Source: Winogradskyella sp. (GTDB taxonomy: Bacteria; Bacteroidota; Bacteroidia; Flavobacteriales; Flavobacteriaceae). From it: a stretch of 64,000 nucleotides of DNA. The notes below the pieces were generated by a model, which did not search any database, had not been told where the DNA came from, and saw only the letters and a program-made list of their open reading frames with translations. Both the position numbers and the translations under genes were made by a program. Position 1 is the first letter of the stretch, and the number at the start of each line of letters is the position of its first letter. Below, one piece after another: positions 36,276-45,235 of the stretch. Location of the stretch: positions 62,001 to 126,000 of the forward strand of contig NZ_RHLG01000004.1 in assembly GCF_003712105.1 (NCBI RefSeq), in the 5' to 3' direction.

Positions 36276-36539
36276 GTGACTAACAACGACATTTTCAAGA
36301 AACTTAGGGTTGCGCACAAATTGAGAGACGATGATATCGTCAAAATTTTAGCTTTAGTAGATTTTAGAATTTCAAAAAGTGAGCTAAATGCATTTTTTAG
36401 ACGCGAAGATCACCCGAAATATATGGAGTGTGGCGATCAAATTCTGAGAAACTTCCTTAATGGATTAATTATACACCTCAGAGGTCCTTTACCCAGTAAA
36501 CGAAATAATGATAAACAAAAAAAGAGCAACAATCGTTAG
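36276..36539 (+). CDS. DUF1456 (YehS-like) protein, single-domain form
   Basis: An 87-residue cytosolic protein. NNDIFKKLRVAHKLRDDDIVKILALVDFRISKSELNAFFRREDHPKYMECGDQILRNFLNGL matches one DUF1456 unit (family hallmarks NN-D-hh-R-h-RYAL, hhxLxxxxhSxxElxA-hRxxxhxx-xxC-D--hh-FLNGLI). E. coli YehS contains two such units; this one has one, followed by a basic, disordered tail (PLPSKRNNDKQKKSNNR). It starts with GTG. The last codons and the stop lie inside the terminator stem. Function unknown. Confidence 0.8.
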   Translation: MTNNDIFKKLRVAHKLRDDDIVKILALVDFRISKSELNAFFRREDHPKYMECGDQILRNFLNGLIIHLRGPLPSKRNNDKQKKSNNR

Positions 36540-36557
36540 TTTGGTTGTTGCTCTTTT
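36520..36557 (+). terminator. Bidirectional terminator overlapping the YehS-like stop codon
   Basis: A 13-base-pair stem (AAAAGAGCAACAA / TTGTTGCTCTTTT) flanked by A- and T-runs. The left arm encodes the last residues of the YehS-like protein. The convergent gene at 36578 ends 20 bases away, so it can serve both. Confidence 0.85.
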
Positions 36558-36577
36558 AAAGTCATAAAGGATAATAC

Positions 36578-36922
36578 TTATTCTGACTTTAACATCTTAA
36601 CTGGCACTTCGTAATATCTACTTCTACCCAATTCTTCAGAAACTTTCTTGTAGTTTAATCTACTTTTAATATAGTTCTCAACATTCTTATTTTCAGTATC
36701 TACAGATAACACAACTAGCTCATTGTCTTTGTTAATTGCAAGTTTTACCATTGCTTTTGTGTTTTCATTTAACTCAAAATAAGGGTTTTCTAATAGTTTA
36801 CTAACTGTTTTAGTAATTAACTCATTAGTCTCATCAGCTTTCTCTACTGGGTTTGTGCTTGCTGAAACAGCACTACTAAACGCGATTACCGCGACTAGTA
36901 CAAACATTTTTAATGCTTTCAT
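36578..36922 (-). CDS. Small exported protein of unknown function
   Basis: A 114-residue protein with a clear signal peptide (MKALKMFVLVAVIAFSSAVSAS, cleavage near 22). The mature part has a helix (ETNELITKTVSKLLENPYFEL) followed by VKLAINKDNELVVLSVDTENKNVENYIKSRLNYKKV. This resembles the C-terminal fold of TonB-type proteins, where a strand with N/D-x-x-G/E leads to a helix and a second strand, but is too short for a sure call. I recognise similar small proteins from flavobacteria without function. A sequence close to the ECF promoter element found at 61 kb lies upstream (36956-36983). Confidence 0.7.
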   Translation of the reverse strand: MKALKMFVLVAVIAFSSAVSASTNPVEKADETNELITKTVSKLLENPYFELNENTKAMVKLAINKDNELVVLSVDTENKNVENYIKSRLNYKKVSEELGRSRYYEVPVKMLKSE

Positions 36923-36954
36923 AATTGTTCGATTTTATTAGATTGATACTTAAA

Positions 36955-36983
36955 AGACTTCCTTATGAGGTTGTATGTTACAG
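36955..36983 (-). promoter_or_regulatory. Possible ECF-sigma promoter (third copy of the 61-kb element)
   Basis: Reading leftward, CTGTAAC, then 18 bases, then GTC, the same -35 word and spacing as the paired elements at 60935-61012. The -10 is AGTC instead of CGTC. It lies 34 bases before the ATG of the small exported protein. Weaker than the other two, and only one half matches fully. Confidence 0.4.
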
Positions 36984-37025
36984 GTGTTAACATAGTTTAA
37001 CTCAGGTTAGGAGATTATTAACAAA

Positions 37026-37051
37026 AAAGGCGCCAATAATTTGGCGCCTTT
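37026..37051 (-). terminator. Terminator after sucC
   Basis: An 11-base-pair stem AAAGGCGCCAA / TTGGCGCCTTT with a 4-base loop. Reading leftward it is followed by TTTTTT. It lies 26 bases after the sucC stop. Confidence 0.9.
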
Positions 37052-37076
37052 AATAATATATAATGGAGTACTATTC

Positions 37077-38267
37077 TTAAGAAAGTACAGCTTGTACTTT
37101 GTCTGCAGCTTCTTGAAATTCTGTAGCACTCAAAACATCTAAACCAGAATTATCAATTAATTCTTTTGCGATATCTGCATTAGTACCTTGTAATCTAACA
37201 ATTATTGGAACGTTAATATTACCCATATTTTTGTAGGCATCAATTACACCTTGTGCTACACGGTCACAACGCACAATACCTCCAAAAATATTGATAAGGA
37301 TGGCTTTTACATTTGGATCCTTGAGAATGATTTTAAATGCAGCTTCAACTCTTGCAGCGTCTGCAGTACCACCAACATCAAGGAAGTTAGCGGGATCTCC
37401 ACCTGCTTGCTTTATTAAATCCATTGTAGCCATAGCTAGACCAGCCCCATTTACCATACAACCAACATTACCATCTAAGTCTACATAGTTAAGACCTAAT
37501 TCTCCAGCTTCAACTTCAATAGGGTTTTCTTCTCTTTTATCTCTTAATTCGGCTAAATCTTTATGCCTGAATAAAGCATTACCATCTAAAGTTACTTTAG
37601 AGTCAACAGCCATGATCTTATCATCGCTAGTTTTTAACACAGGATTTATTTCGAATAAAGATGCATCAGACTTAACGTAGGCCGTATATAATGCCGAGAC
37701 AAATTTTGTCATTTCTTTAAAAGCTGCACCTGACAACCCTAAATTAAATGCTACACGACGCGCTTGGAATGGCAATAAACCTAATGCCGGGTCAATCTCT
37801 TCAGTAAATATTAAATGTGGTGTTTCTTCAGCAACCTGTTCAATATCCATACCACCTTCAGTAGAATACATTATCATATTACGTCCATTACTTCTATTTA
37901 ACAGTACAGACATGTAATATTCTTCTGGTTCATTATCACCAGGATAATAAACATCTTCAGCTATAAGTACTTGATGCACTTTTTTACCCTCTTTTGACGT
38001 TTGGGGTGTAACTAGATTCATACCTATTATCTGTCCTGCTAATTCTTCAACTTCTTGAAGATTTTTAGCGAGTTTAACACCGCCACCTTTTCCGCGGCCA
38101 CCAGCATGGATTTGTGCTTTAATAACATGCCATCCCGTACCAGTTTCTTCAGTTAATTTTTTAGCTGCTTCAACGGCTTCTGATGCAGATTGTGCTACAA
38201 TTCCACGTTGAATGCGGACTCCAAAACTGCTTAATAATTCTTTACCTTGATATTCGTGTAGATTCAT
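37077..38267 (-). CDS. sucC: Succinyl-CoA synthetase (ADP-forming) beta subunit
   Basis: The nucleotide-binding subunit of succinyl-CoA ligase in the TCA cycle; partner of SucD, which is not in this window. At 396 residues it has the normal length. The ATP-grasp start [39 protein letters not shown], the Mg/nucleotide segment FEINPVL, and the CoA-ligase end [14 protein letters not shown] and [11 protein letters not shown] are all present. It is a single-gene transcript with a strong promoter upstream and a terminator downstream. No sign of degeneration. Confidence 0.97.
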   Translation of the reverse strand: MNLHEYQGKELLSSFGVRIQRGIVAQSASEAVEAAKKLTEETGTGWHVIKAQIHAGGRGKGGGVKLAKNLQEVEELAGQIIGMNLVTPQTSKEGKKVHQVLIAEDVYYPGDNEPEEYYMSVLLNRSNGRNMIMYSTEGGMDIEQVAEETPHLIFTEEIDPALGLLPFQARRVAFNLGLSGAAFKEMTKFVSALYTAYVKSDASLFEINPVLKTSDDKIMAVDSKVTLDGNALFRHKDLAELRDKREENPIEVEAGELGLNYVDLDGNVGCMVNGAGLAMATMDLIKQAGGDPANFLDVGGTADAARVEAAFKIILKDPNVKAILINIFGGIVRCDRVAQGVIDAYKNMGNINVPIIVRLQGTNADIAKELIDNSGLDVLSATEFQEAADKVQAVLS

Positions 38268-38292
38268 GAGTAATTAGAAATTTAATATTGCG

Positions 38293-38323
38293 CAAAAATA
38301 AGGATAGTAAAACGTTTCTCAAA
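38293..38323 (-). promoter_or_regulatory. sucC promoter
   Basis: Reading leftward, TTTG (38323-38320), exactly 19 bases, TATTTTTG (38300-38293): a perfect Bacteroidota promoter, 25 bases before the sucC ATG. Confidence 0.85.
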
Positions 38324-38332
38324 TAATTTTCA

Positions 38333-40717
38333 TTAATCAATAGTAATTATTTCCGAGACTAAACCATTGTCGTTAATTAGCCCTTCTAGATAAATTTTGA
38401 TTGGACCATCTATATCATTGACTTTAAAGTTGATAACACCATTTTCTAACTTCAGATTAGGCTTCCAATCTACGGCTCCAAATTCTTTATAAAACTGACT
38501 TTGGGTAGATCCATACTTAGGTGAATAATAGGTTTTAGGACTTGTAAAACTTAAAGGAATGTTATATTCTGTAAAGGAAATTGTCGGTGTTATGGACTTT
38601 CCCTTTTGGGGATCTGTATAAATTCTAATGACGCCGGCCGCTGCACGAATTCCTTCTCCCACGCCACTTTTATTGATTTCTACGTAGTCTACATTTTCCA
38701 TCGAAAAGTTGTTGAGAATATTATAATCTGATAAATAAACATCATTTAAAAATATCCTAGGTTCTCTAGTACCATTAATTGTGGCAACACTATAAGTTTC
38801 GATTTTGAAAAGTGACAAGTCCTTTGCTAATGAACTTCTGCCTCCACTTTGGTCGGCATCTTCACTCTTTGTAGTATTAACACTATATCCATGAGAACTT
38901 ATAAATTGTGCAAAAGTCCTGTATTGCTGCTTCATTTTTTCATCGAAATCATAAATTTTTCCAATCCTCTTATTTTGTAATTTTTCTATCCTCGTGTAGG
39001 TTTTAGTTTTATACAACCTCACTTCTTCTAACTCTTGTATCTTTTCTAGATTAGATAAAGAAGGCATAGAATCAACTTGATTTGTAAACTGTTTTCCTAT
39101 GTTTATGGAAAGTTCTTTATAATTTGTTTTAAAATCAGGAACCTCATTTTGCTCAAAATTGATAACTAAATTAGACTGAGTAACCTTGCCGTTTTTTTTA
39201 ATTACGCCAATTCTTAGCTTATCATCATCAAAGGGAAAAAAACCAAGTTTGTTGATAAATCCATTTGGGGAAATTGTAATAAGCTCTGTCTTAGAGTTAT
39301 AGTTGGGATAAATGATATAATCGTCTTGACTTTTTGAATTAGAAGAAATTCGGTAGTTTATACCATACTCAAAATCAAAAATTGGTTCAGGTTGATCATT
39401 AATTATTGTGTTCCAGTCGTATCTACTCCAACCCTGAGTAAGTAATACTTCGTTTAATTCTATTTGTTTTTTGATTGAAATATCCTTGAAAAAATAGTTA
39501 ACGTTTTCTATAGGAGTTTTAAGATAAGGTGTCAATAAAAAAGAGGACACTATATTGTTATTGTGATTATATGATTTAGTTAAGGATGGTAAAACAGAAG
39601 CACTTAGACTTTGATTTTTATAATTTAAAGCAGAATCTAAACCAAGCTGTATAGAAATACTGTCGTTTACTTTCTGGTAACTAACAGTTTTGGTTTTAAT
39701 TAAATTTATCCCTTGATAATTAAAAAAAATGCGTTCGGCAATTGGTTTACCCAGGGCATCGAATAATGTAAAAATATTTACACCCGGATATAAATCCTCG
39801 GCTTTAATTTTAAAGGATTGTGTTAGGTTGTTTTGGAACGTAAAAGTATAACCTGTAATATCAACACTATTGTGAATAGTTAATTTAAATCTCTGGTTAA
39901 TGAGGCTATTTAAACTTACAGAATTAGTTTTAACCTTAACATCTACAGAATCTCCTAAGTCCTTCAATTGCAATATAACCCCGTTAGTTTCTGTTTTTGG
40001 GAATGGCAATTCGAATTTAGTATTGTAATAATAATAGGATGCCGTATACTTTGCATCTGGTTTTGGATTTATATTAAACACACCTATACCGAGTTGATTG
40101 AGTTGAAGTTCTTTTAGTAGCTGTTGGTTTTCAAAAATCTTTACCCTAAGGTTTTTTACTGATTTTCCCAAGCTATCCTTGGCGATAATTCCAACTGTAT
40201 TTAATGTATTTTCTAAAAAATGCCCACCTTCTGCTAGTAATTGAACATCAATATTAGCATTTGAGTCTATTGGTTTATCGTATACCTTATCATCTGGATT
40301 TATTAGTTTTAGTTTAGCCTCGTAGTGGACATATTCATTAGCAAAGTTTTTGGACCAATTTGTGTAGCATTTAAGTGCATATTCTCCTGAGCGTAATGTG
40401 CTATCAATGTCAAACTCTCCATTGGCTACTCCACCATAAGCCAACAGCATTTTTTTCTTTACAATTTTATCATCAGAATCGTAAAGTGAACAATAGATAT
40501 TTGAAGTTTTATTAGACATCGACATATCATCTCTTAAAACCACGTATGTCTTAAACCAAATAGATTCTCCCGTTACAAATGTAGATTTATTTATATGTGT
40601 ATAAATTTGCTCTCTAGAGAGTTCTGCAAAGTCCTCAAAGGAATCCTCTATATCATCAAAATAATTCTGGGAAAAACTGGCATTTATAGTAATTAATAAT
40701 AGAATAAAATATCTCAC
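38333..40717 (-). CDS. Exported MG2-like protein with TonB-plug-like C-terminus
   Basis: A 794-residue exported protein (signal peptide MRYFILLLITINASFSQ). The N-terminal part, about 30-140, resembles an alpha-2-macroglobulin MG domain: EQIYTHINKSTFVTGESIWFKTYVV and LRSGEYALKCYTNW. Two or three more beta-sandwich units follow (AEGGHFLENTLNTVGIIAKDSLGKSVKNL). Near residue 640-740 is a plug-like region (EPRIFLNDVYLSDYNILNNFSMENVDYVEINKSG and GEGIRAAAGVIRIYT), as in TonB-dependent receptors, but no beta-barrel follows. Such proteins are common in flavobacteria and presumed to sit at the outer membrane. It lies 4 bases after the gene at 40722, so both form one operon. Confidence 0.75.
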   Translation of the reverse strand: MRYFILLLITINASFSQNYFDDIEDSFEDFAELSREQIYTHINKSTFVTGESIWFKTYVVLRDDMSMSNKTSNIYCSLYDSDDKIVKKKMLLAYGGVANGEFDIDSTLRSGEYALKCYTNWSKNFANEYVHYEAKLKLINPDDKVYDKPIDSNANIDVQLLAEGGHFLENTLNTVGIIAKDSLGKSVKNLRVKIFENQQLLKELQLNQLGIGVFNINPKPDAKYTASYYYYNTKFELPFPKTETNGVILQLKDLGDSVDVKVKTNSVSLNSLINQRFKLTIHNSVDITGYTFTFQNNLTQSFKIKAEDLYPGVNIFTLFDALGKPIAERIFFNYQGINLIKTKTVSYQKVNDSISIQLGLDSALNYKNQSLSASVLPSLTKSYNHNNNIVSSFLLTPYLKTPIENVNYFFKDISIKKQIELNEVLLTQGWSRYDWNTIINDQPEPIFDFEYGINYRISSNSKSQDDYIIYPNYNSKTELITISPNGFINKLGFFPFDDDKLRIGVIKKNGKVTQSNLVINFEQNEVPDFKTNYKELSINIGKQFTNQVDSMPSLSNLEKIQELEEVRLYKTKTYTRIEKLQNKRIGKIYDFDEKMKQQYRTFAQFISSHGYSVNTTKSEDADQSGGRSSLAKDLSLFKIETYSVATINGTREPRIFLNDVYLSDYNILNNFSMENVDYVEINKSGVGEGIRAAAGVIRIYTDPQKGKSITPTISFTEYNIPLSFTSPKTYYSPKYGSTQSQFYKEFGAVDWKPNLKLENGVINFKVNDIDGPIKIYLEGLINDNGLVSEIITID

Positions 40718-40721
40718 AATT

Positions 40722-42242
40722 CTAGCGTTTTAAGGGCGTATTCAGCCAATATTTACTTACTCCCGATTTCTCTACAATTTGAGCCTCAGATAATGGACTG
40801 TATTTATTAATAAATTGGGCATTGTTTGGTAAGGCTTTGTTTTCAAATATTTGTTGCGTAAAATATTCCCTAAATTGATATCCCTTGATTTGTTGTGTTT
40901 TAAATATTTTTCTGTTAGAAATGTCGTAAATATTTTTAATGCGATAGGTAAAACCTGACATGTCTGTACTCTCATCAATTTCCGGTAAAGACCAACCTTT
41001 AACTGTGACCTTTACATCATAATCAGTAACTAATTCAGCATCTTCAACTAATAGCTTTTTTTTGTTATAGCGAAACTTAAAATCTTTACGGTCAATTGAT
41101 TTTTGATCGATTTTACTATTAAATTTAACATAAAAGGCTTTTTCATTTGCGTCATAATCCACACTTACCACATCAAATTTAAAAGCGTCACTAATATTGA
41201 ATTGATTATTAAAAGATATATAGTTGAGATACATTAACTCGTTCGTCTTTTTATACTCAACTACAACTTCAAAAATAGTTTCTAAACTCGCTTTTTTTGT
41301 AACATTATAACTGAACTTATGTATGGCGTAGTCTTCTTTGGATATATATATCTTACCTTCTGCTTTATGGCTACTTTTGGTTAAGGATTCTTTCGCCTCA
41401 AAATCAATTTCATACAATATTTCATCATTAAGATATACTTTTTTTATGTTAATAAACTTATGATTATCAATGAATTTACGTTTGAAAACATAAACAAAAG
41501 AAAAACTTAAATGCTCATAATTCCTTATTGGGTTGTGAATATTTAAAATTCCCAACTCATTACCGCCTTGACCCGAGATTTTTGTGTCATCAATATATTT
41601 ACTAAAACCATCATAGGGCTGTATAAGTGTTGGATCTCTGCTAAATTCCGAGTTTTCAACATATTCATAAAGGACATTTTTATTTTTTGAATCCATGATA
41701 ATGTCAGACTTAAATCCATAATCAAAAGATTCGATAATAGCTTCATTTAGATTGTAATAGGTGTTATTAATTACTTGATAATCTCTATAGTAACCCACTG
41801 TTGAATAATTCTCTAACGGGTAATTTTTTTGAATGTTAAGAATTGCTTTCCTAACTATGTCTACAGCAGTTATATTATTAGAACCGTTAGACGTATTGGC
41901 ATTAATAACAACCTGATCTAGTAACTCTATCTTTGGGGTAAGTTTAATGACATTATCTTGTTTTAATACGATGTTTTTTAATTCTACAAACTTTGTCTTA
42001 TAACCTATACAACTTATCTCTAAAACATAATTGTTTATTTTATAGTTCTCTGGTATTCTAAAACTGCCATCATCGTTTGCAACAATGCCAATATTTTTAT
42101 CCTTAATCTGCACAGTTGCATAAGCAATCGGCATATTAGACTGTGAATCAATAACTCTAAAAAATATCTCTTTCGTATGATCTTGACTTTGAGAAGAAAG
42201 AAAAGTCAGAAAAAAAATAAAAATCAACTTATAGTTACGCAT
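40722..42242 (-). CDS. Exported carboxypeptidase-regulatory-like domain protein (paralogue of 43661-45223)
   Basis: A 506-residue exported protein from ATG 42242, which gives the cleanest signal peptide (MRNYKLIFIFFLTFLSSQSQ); earlier ATG 42251 and TTG 42260 are possible. Residues about 27-105 are a carboxypeptidase-D-like regulatory (CNA-B type) domain: DSQSNMPIAYATVQIKDKNIGIVANDDGSFRIP and ISCIGYKT. The long remainder is beta-rich with YSTVGYYRDYQVINNTYYNLNEAIIESFDYGF, SFSFVYVFKRKFIDNH, and ends QIKGYQFREYFTQQIF. This half has no function I know. It is the first gene of an operon with the MG2-like protein and a full-length paralogue of the gene beyond lysA. Confidence 0.78.
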   Translation of the reverse strand: MRNYKLIFIFFLTFLSSQSQDHTKEIFFRVIDSQSNMPIAYATVQIKDKNIGIVANDDGSFRIPENYKINNYVLEISCIGYKTKFVELKNIVLKQDNVIKLTPKIELLDQVVINANTSNGSNNITAVDIVRKAILNIQKNYPLENYSTVGYYRDYQVINNTYYNLNEAIIESFDYGFKSDIIMDSKNKNVLYEYVENSEFSRDPTLIQPYDGFSKYIDDTKISGQGGNELGILNIHNPIRNYEHLSFSFVYVFKRKFIDNHKFINIKKVYLNDEILYEIDFEAKESLTKSSHKAEGKIYISKEDYAIHKFSYNVTKKASLETIFEVVVEYKKTNELMYLNYISFNNQFNISDAFKFDVVSVDYDANEKAFYVKFNSKIDQKSIDRKDFKFRYNKKKLLVEDAELVTDYDVKVTVKGWSLPEIDESTDMSGFTYRIKNIYDISNRKIFKTQQIKGYQFREYFTQQIFENKALPNNAQFINKYSPLSEAQIVEKSGVSKYWLNTPLKR

Positions 42243-42405
42243 ATTATACATTAAATTCAATCTAAATATATTAATATTCAGGATAATAAGTGTTAAACAA
42301 TCTCACCATCTACTGTAAGGAATCATCAAATTTGTTATATAATTAACAAATTGTTTTAATTGTGATTTTTTCTATTTAAAATTATTAGAATTGCATTCAA
42401 AAAAA

Positions 42406-42413
42406 TAGCTTTG
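42406..42413 (+). promoter_or_regulatory. -7 box of lysA
   Basis: TAGCTTTG is an exact TAnnTTTG match, 14 bases before the lysA ATG. No good -33. The remaining 160 bases up to the divergent gene are very AT-rich with no other clear element. Confidence 0.55.
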
Positions 42414-42427
42414 ACCAATAATTTAGA

Positions 42428-43675
42428 ATGATGAACAGCGAACAATTATTACATATAGCAGATCTATACGAAAGTCCAGTTTATGTATATGATTCAGAAA
42501 AGATAATAAATCAATACAATAGGCTAAAGAATGCTTTTAGTAATGTAAACAACCTTAGACTTAACTATGCAGTTAAAGCATTATCAAATATTTCTGTACT
42601 AAAACTTTTTAAGACATTAAATTCAGGTTTAGATACAGTTTCTATTCAAGAAGTACAATTAGGACTCAAAGCTGGTTTTGAACCAGAATCAATAATATTT
42701 ACACCTAATGGAGTTTCACTAGAAGAAATTGAAGCCGTAGCTGCACTTGGTGTACAAATAAATATTGATAACCTTTCCATATTAGAACAATTTGGAACCA
42801 AGCATCCTAATATTCCTGTTTGTATACGTATTAATCCACATGTCATGGCAGGTGGTAATACAAATATTTCTGTTGGACATATCGATAGTAAATTTGGAAT
42901 ATCTATTCATCAAATACCACTGTTGTTGCGTATTGTTGAAAACACGGGTATGACAATCAATGGTATACACATGCATACAGGTAGTGATATCTTAGATATC
43001 GATGTTTTCTTATATGCCAGTGAAATTTTATTTGAAACAGCTAAAAACTTCAAAAATCTCGATTTTATTGATTTTGGGTCTGGATTTAAAGTACCATATA
43101 AATCTGGAGATATCGAAACTAATATCGAGGAACTCGGCGAAAAACTATCTGCACGATTTAATACATTTTGCGAAAACTATGGAAAAGAACTAACACTTGC
43201 ATTTGAACCAGGAAAGTTTTTAGTGAGTGAAGCTGGGGTCTTCCTAGCAAAAGTAAATGTGGTTAAGCAAACGACCTCAACTGTTTTTGCTCAGGTTGAC
43301 TCTGGTTTTAACCATCTCATCAGACCCATGTTATATGGGTCACAACATGAGATAATTAATATCTCTAATCCTGAAGGCAGAGAGCGATTTTATTCTGTAG
43401 TAGGTTACATCTGTGAGACAGACACTTTTGCTAATAATCGTAGAATCTCTGAAATAAGTGAAGGTGATATTTTATGTTTTAAAAATGCGGGTGCCTATTG
43501 TTTTACTATGGCGAGCAACTATAATTCTCGTTATAGACCTGCAGAAGTACTTATACATAATGGTGAAGCACATCTTATTAGAAAAAGAGAAACTTTTGAA
43601 GATATAATCAAAAACCAGATCGAAATAGAGTTAAATGTAGAAGAACCTAATGTTTCAGTTTTAATACCTGATTAA
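42428..43675 (+). CDS. lysA: Diaminopimelate decarboxylase
   Basis: Decarboxylates meso-diaminopimelate to lysine; a PLP enzyme of the alanine-racemase-like fold. At 415 residues it has the usual length. The PLP lysine is in LNYAVKALSN (Lys50 from the first Met). MHTGSDILD provides the conserved H-x-GS, FIDFGSGFKVPY the glycine loop, LAFEPGKFLVSEAG the E-P-G-R/K motif, and CFKNAGAYCFTMASNYNSR the C-terminal dimer-site G-A-Y. Two Met codons open the frame; the second is equally possible. Its 3' end overlaps the convergent gene by 15 bases. The same pathway's dapD is at 5.2 kb. Confidence 0.93.
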   Translation: MMNSEQLLHIADLYESPVYVYDSEKIINQYNRLKNAFSNVNNLRLNYAVKALSNISVLKLFKTLNSGLDTVSIQEVQLGLKAGFEPESIIFTPNGVSLEEIEAVAALGVQINIDNLSILEQFGTKHPNIPVCIRINPHVMAGGNTNISVGHIDSKFGISIHQIPLLLRIVENTGMTINGIHMHTGSDILDIDVFLYASEILFETAKNFKNLDFIDFGSGFKVPYKSGDIETNIEELGEKLSARFNTFCENYGKELTLAFEPGKFLVSEAGVFLAKVNVVKQTTSTVFAQVDSGFNHLIRPMLYGSQHEIINISNPEGRERFYSVVGYICETDTFANNRRISEISEGDILCFKNAGAYCFTMASNYNSRYRPAEVLIHNGEAHLIRKRETFEDIIKNQIEIELNVEEPNVSVLIPD

Positions 43676-45223
43676 TGGCGAATTTATAATATAATTTTGA
43701 GATATAGAATCATCTTTAATCTTTGGAGCTTTTAACCGTTGATTCTTATTTACTTTCTCAAAATCTCCATTAAAGGAATTGTCACTTTTTACCTCTTGCA
43801 CAAAATATTCTCTAAACTGATATCCTTTTATAGTATTAGGCTCATAGATTAGTCTACCATTTATATCGTAGACATCTTTTATAGCAACTTTTAAATCTCG
43901 AGTAGTTTCCGAATCGAGATTTTTAAGTGTGTCTATAAAGTCAGGAATCTTCAGTACAACTTGTCTTGCGCCATTTGTTTCAACAGATTTTACGAATACT
44001 CTTTTATTGTTATACTTAATTTTGAAGTGTTTCTTTTTAATCGTTTTCAAATCCAGGTTACTATTAAAATCTATAAGAAAACTATTGTCTTTCTTATTAT
44101 AAACTATTTTTGATTCCTTAAAGACATCCCTTTCAGCAATTACAAACCTATTGTTAAACGTAATGTAATTTAAATACATTTTACCATCCATCTTTCGGTA
44201 TTCATTCTTAATCGAGAATAATGGATTTTCTTTAAAACCATCTGTAACCGTATATTCTAAATAATAAATAGAAAAATCAATTAATGAAATTCTTATAACG
44301 CCATTTGGTTTATGACGGTAACCAATCTTTTTTGGTATACCCTCAAAGCTTATTTCAATAATAGGTTCATCATTATAAAAACTAACCTTACCTTTTTTGA
44401 ATTGATGATTTTTAATAAAATCTGTATTTAATCTATATACAAATGAATATGAAAGTCTATTATAATTACGGACAGCATCATGAACCATGAGTAAAGAATA
44501 TTCATTTCCACCATAAGGCAATATCGTGGCGTTTTGAATATATTTTGAGCCTTTGCTATAAGCAGATTCATAGTCTGAATTAGCTTTAAATCTCTTATTT
44601 TTCTGATAAGAGTGTAACACTGATACGTTTGAACTATCTGCTAATTTATCCGTTGAAATACCAGCATCAAAATCTTCTAATATACCTTCATTAAGATTAT
44701 AATACTCTCTTTTTACTATTTGATAATCTCTATAATAACCAATTGTAGAATAAGGGTTATTGGACATATTTTTTCCTACAGAGTTTACCGCAATACTAAC
44801 TATTTGATGGGCAGGGATTTTTTTTGCATTATCTATAGCATGTCTTAAGGATTTGTTTCTACCCTTTTTGGTTGTATTTATAACAACTTCTTCAAGTGTT
44901 TCTAGTCTAGGACTTAATTTTAAAACATTTAATTTATCGACAGATAGAGATTTTGAATCTATAATTAAAGTCGTATAACCTAAAGACGATATTTCGAGTA
45001 CTGGCAGATCTTCTTGAGTGTTAAAAGGTAACCTTATGATTCCATCAACATTAGAAATAAGACCTCTAGAAGTGCCCTGAAAAAGAACAGTAGCATAGGA
45101 AATTGCGTCATTATTACTTTCGTCTTGTAGCTGAATTTTTAATTCAGACTGAGCAGTTGCTACTCCTAATGTTACAATAAAAAAAAGGTTGAATAGTAAG
45201 AATCTGTAATAGCAATGCTTCAT
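43661..45223 (-). CDS. Exported carboxypeptidase-regulatory-like domain protein (paralogue of 40722-42242)
   Basis: A 520-residue exported protein (signal peptide MKHCYYRFLLFNLFFIVTLGVATAQ). Domain order equals its paralogue: a regulatory beta-sandwich at about 27-110 (DESNNDAISYATVLFQGTSRG, ISSLGYTTLII), then NPYSTIGYYRDYQIVKREYYNLNEGILEDFDAGI, SYSFVYRLNTDFIKNHQF and IKGYQFREYFVQEV. It is the last gene of a leftward operon whose earlier members are a small membrane protein, PPK2, an M28 peptidase and a DinB-like protein; 12 bases separate it from the last of these. Its end overlaps lysA by 15 bases. The function of the unnamed C-terminal region is unknown. Confidence 0.78.
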   Translation of the reverse strand: MKHCYYRFLLFNLFFIVTLGVATAQSELKIQLQDESNNDAISYATVLFQGTSRGLISNVDGIIRLPFNTQEDLPVLEISSLGYTTLIIDSKSLSVDKLNVLKLSPRLETLEEVVINTTKKGRNKSLRHAIDNAKKIPAHQIVSIAVNSVGKNMSNNPYSTIGYYRDYQIVKREYYNLNEGILEDFDAGISTDKLADSSNVSVLHSYQKNKRFKANSDYESAYSKGSKYIQNATILPYGGNEYSLLMVHDAVRNYNRLSYSFVYRLNTDFIKNHQFKKGKVSFYNDEPIIEISFEGIPKKIGYRHKPNGVIRISLIDFSIYYLEYTVTDGFKENPLFSIKNEYRKMDGKMYLNYITFNNRFVIAERDVFKESKIVYNKKDNSFLIDFNSNLDLKTIKKKHFKIKYNNKRVFVKSVETNGARQVVLKIPDFIDTLKNLDSETTRDLKVAIKDVYDINGRLIYEPNTIKGYQFREYFVQEVKSDNSFNGDFEKVNKNQRLKAPKIKDDSISQNYIINSPLIRY

Positions 45224-45235
45224 ACAAGTAACTAC

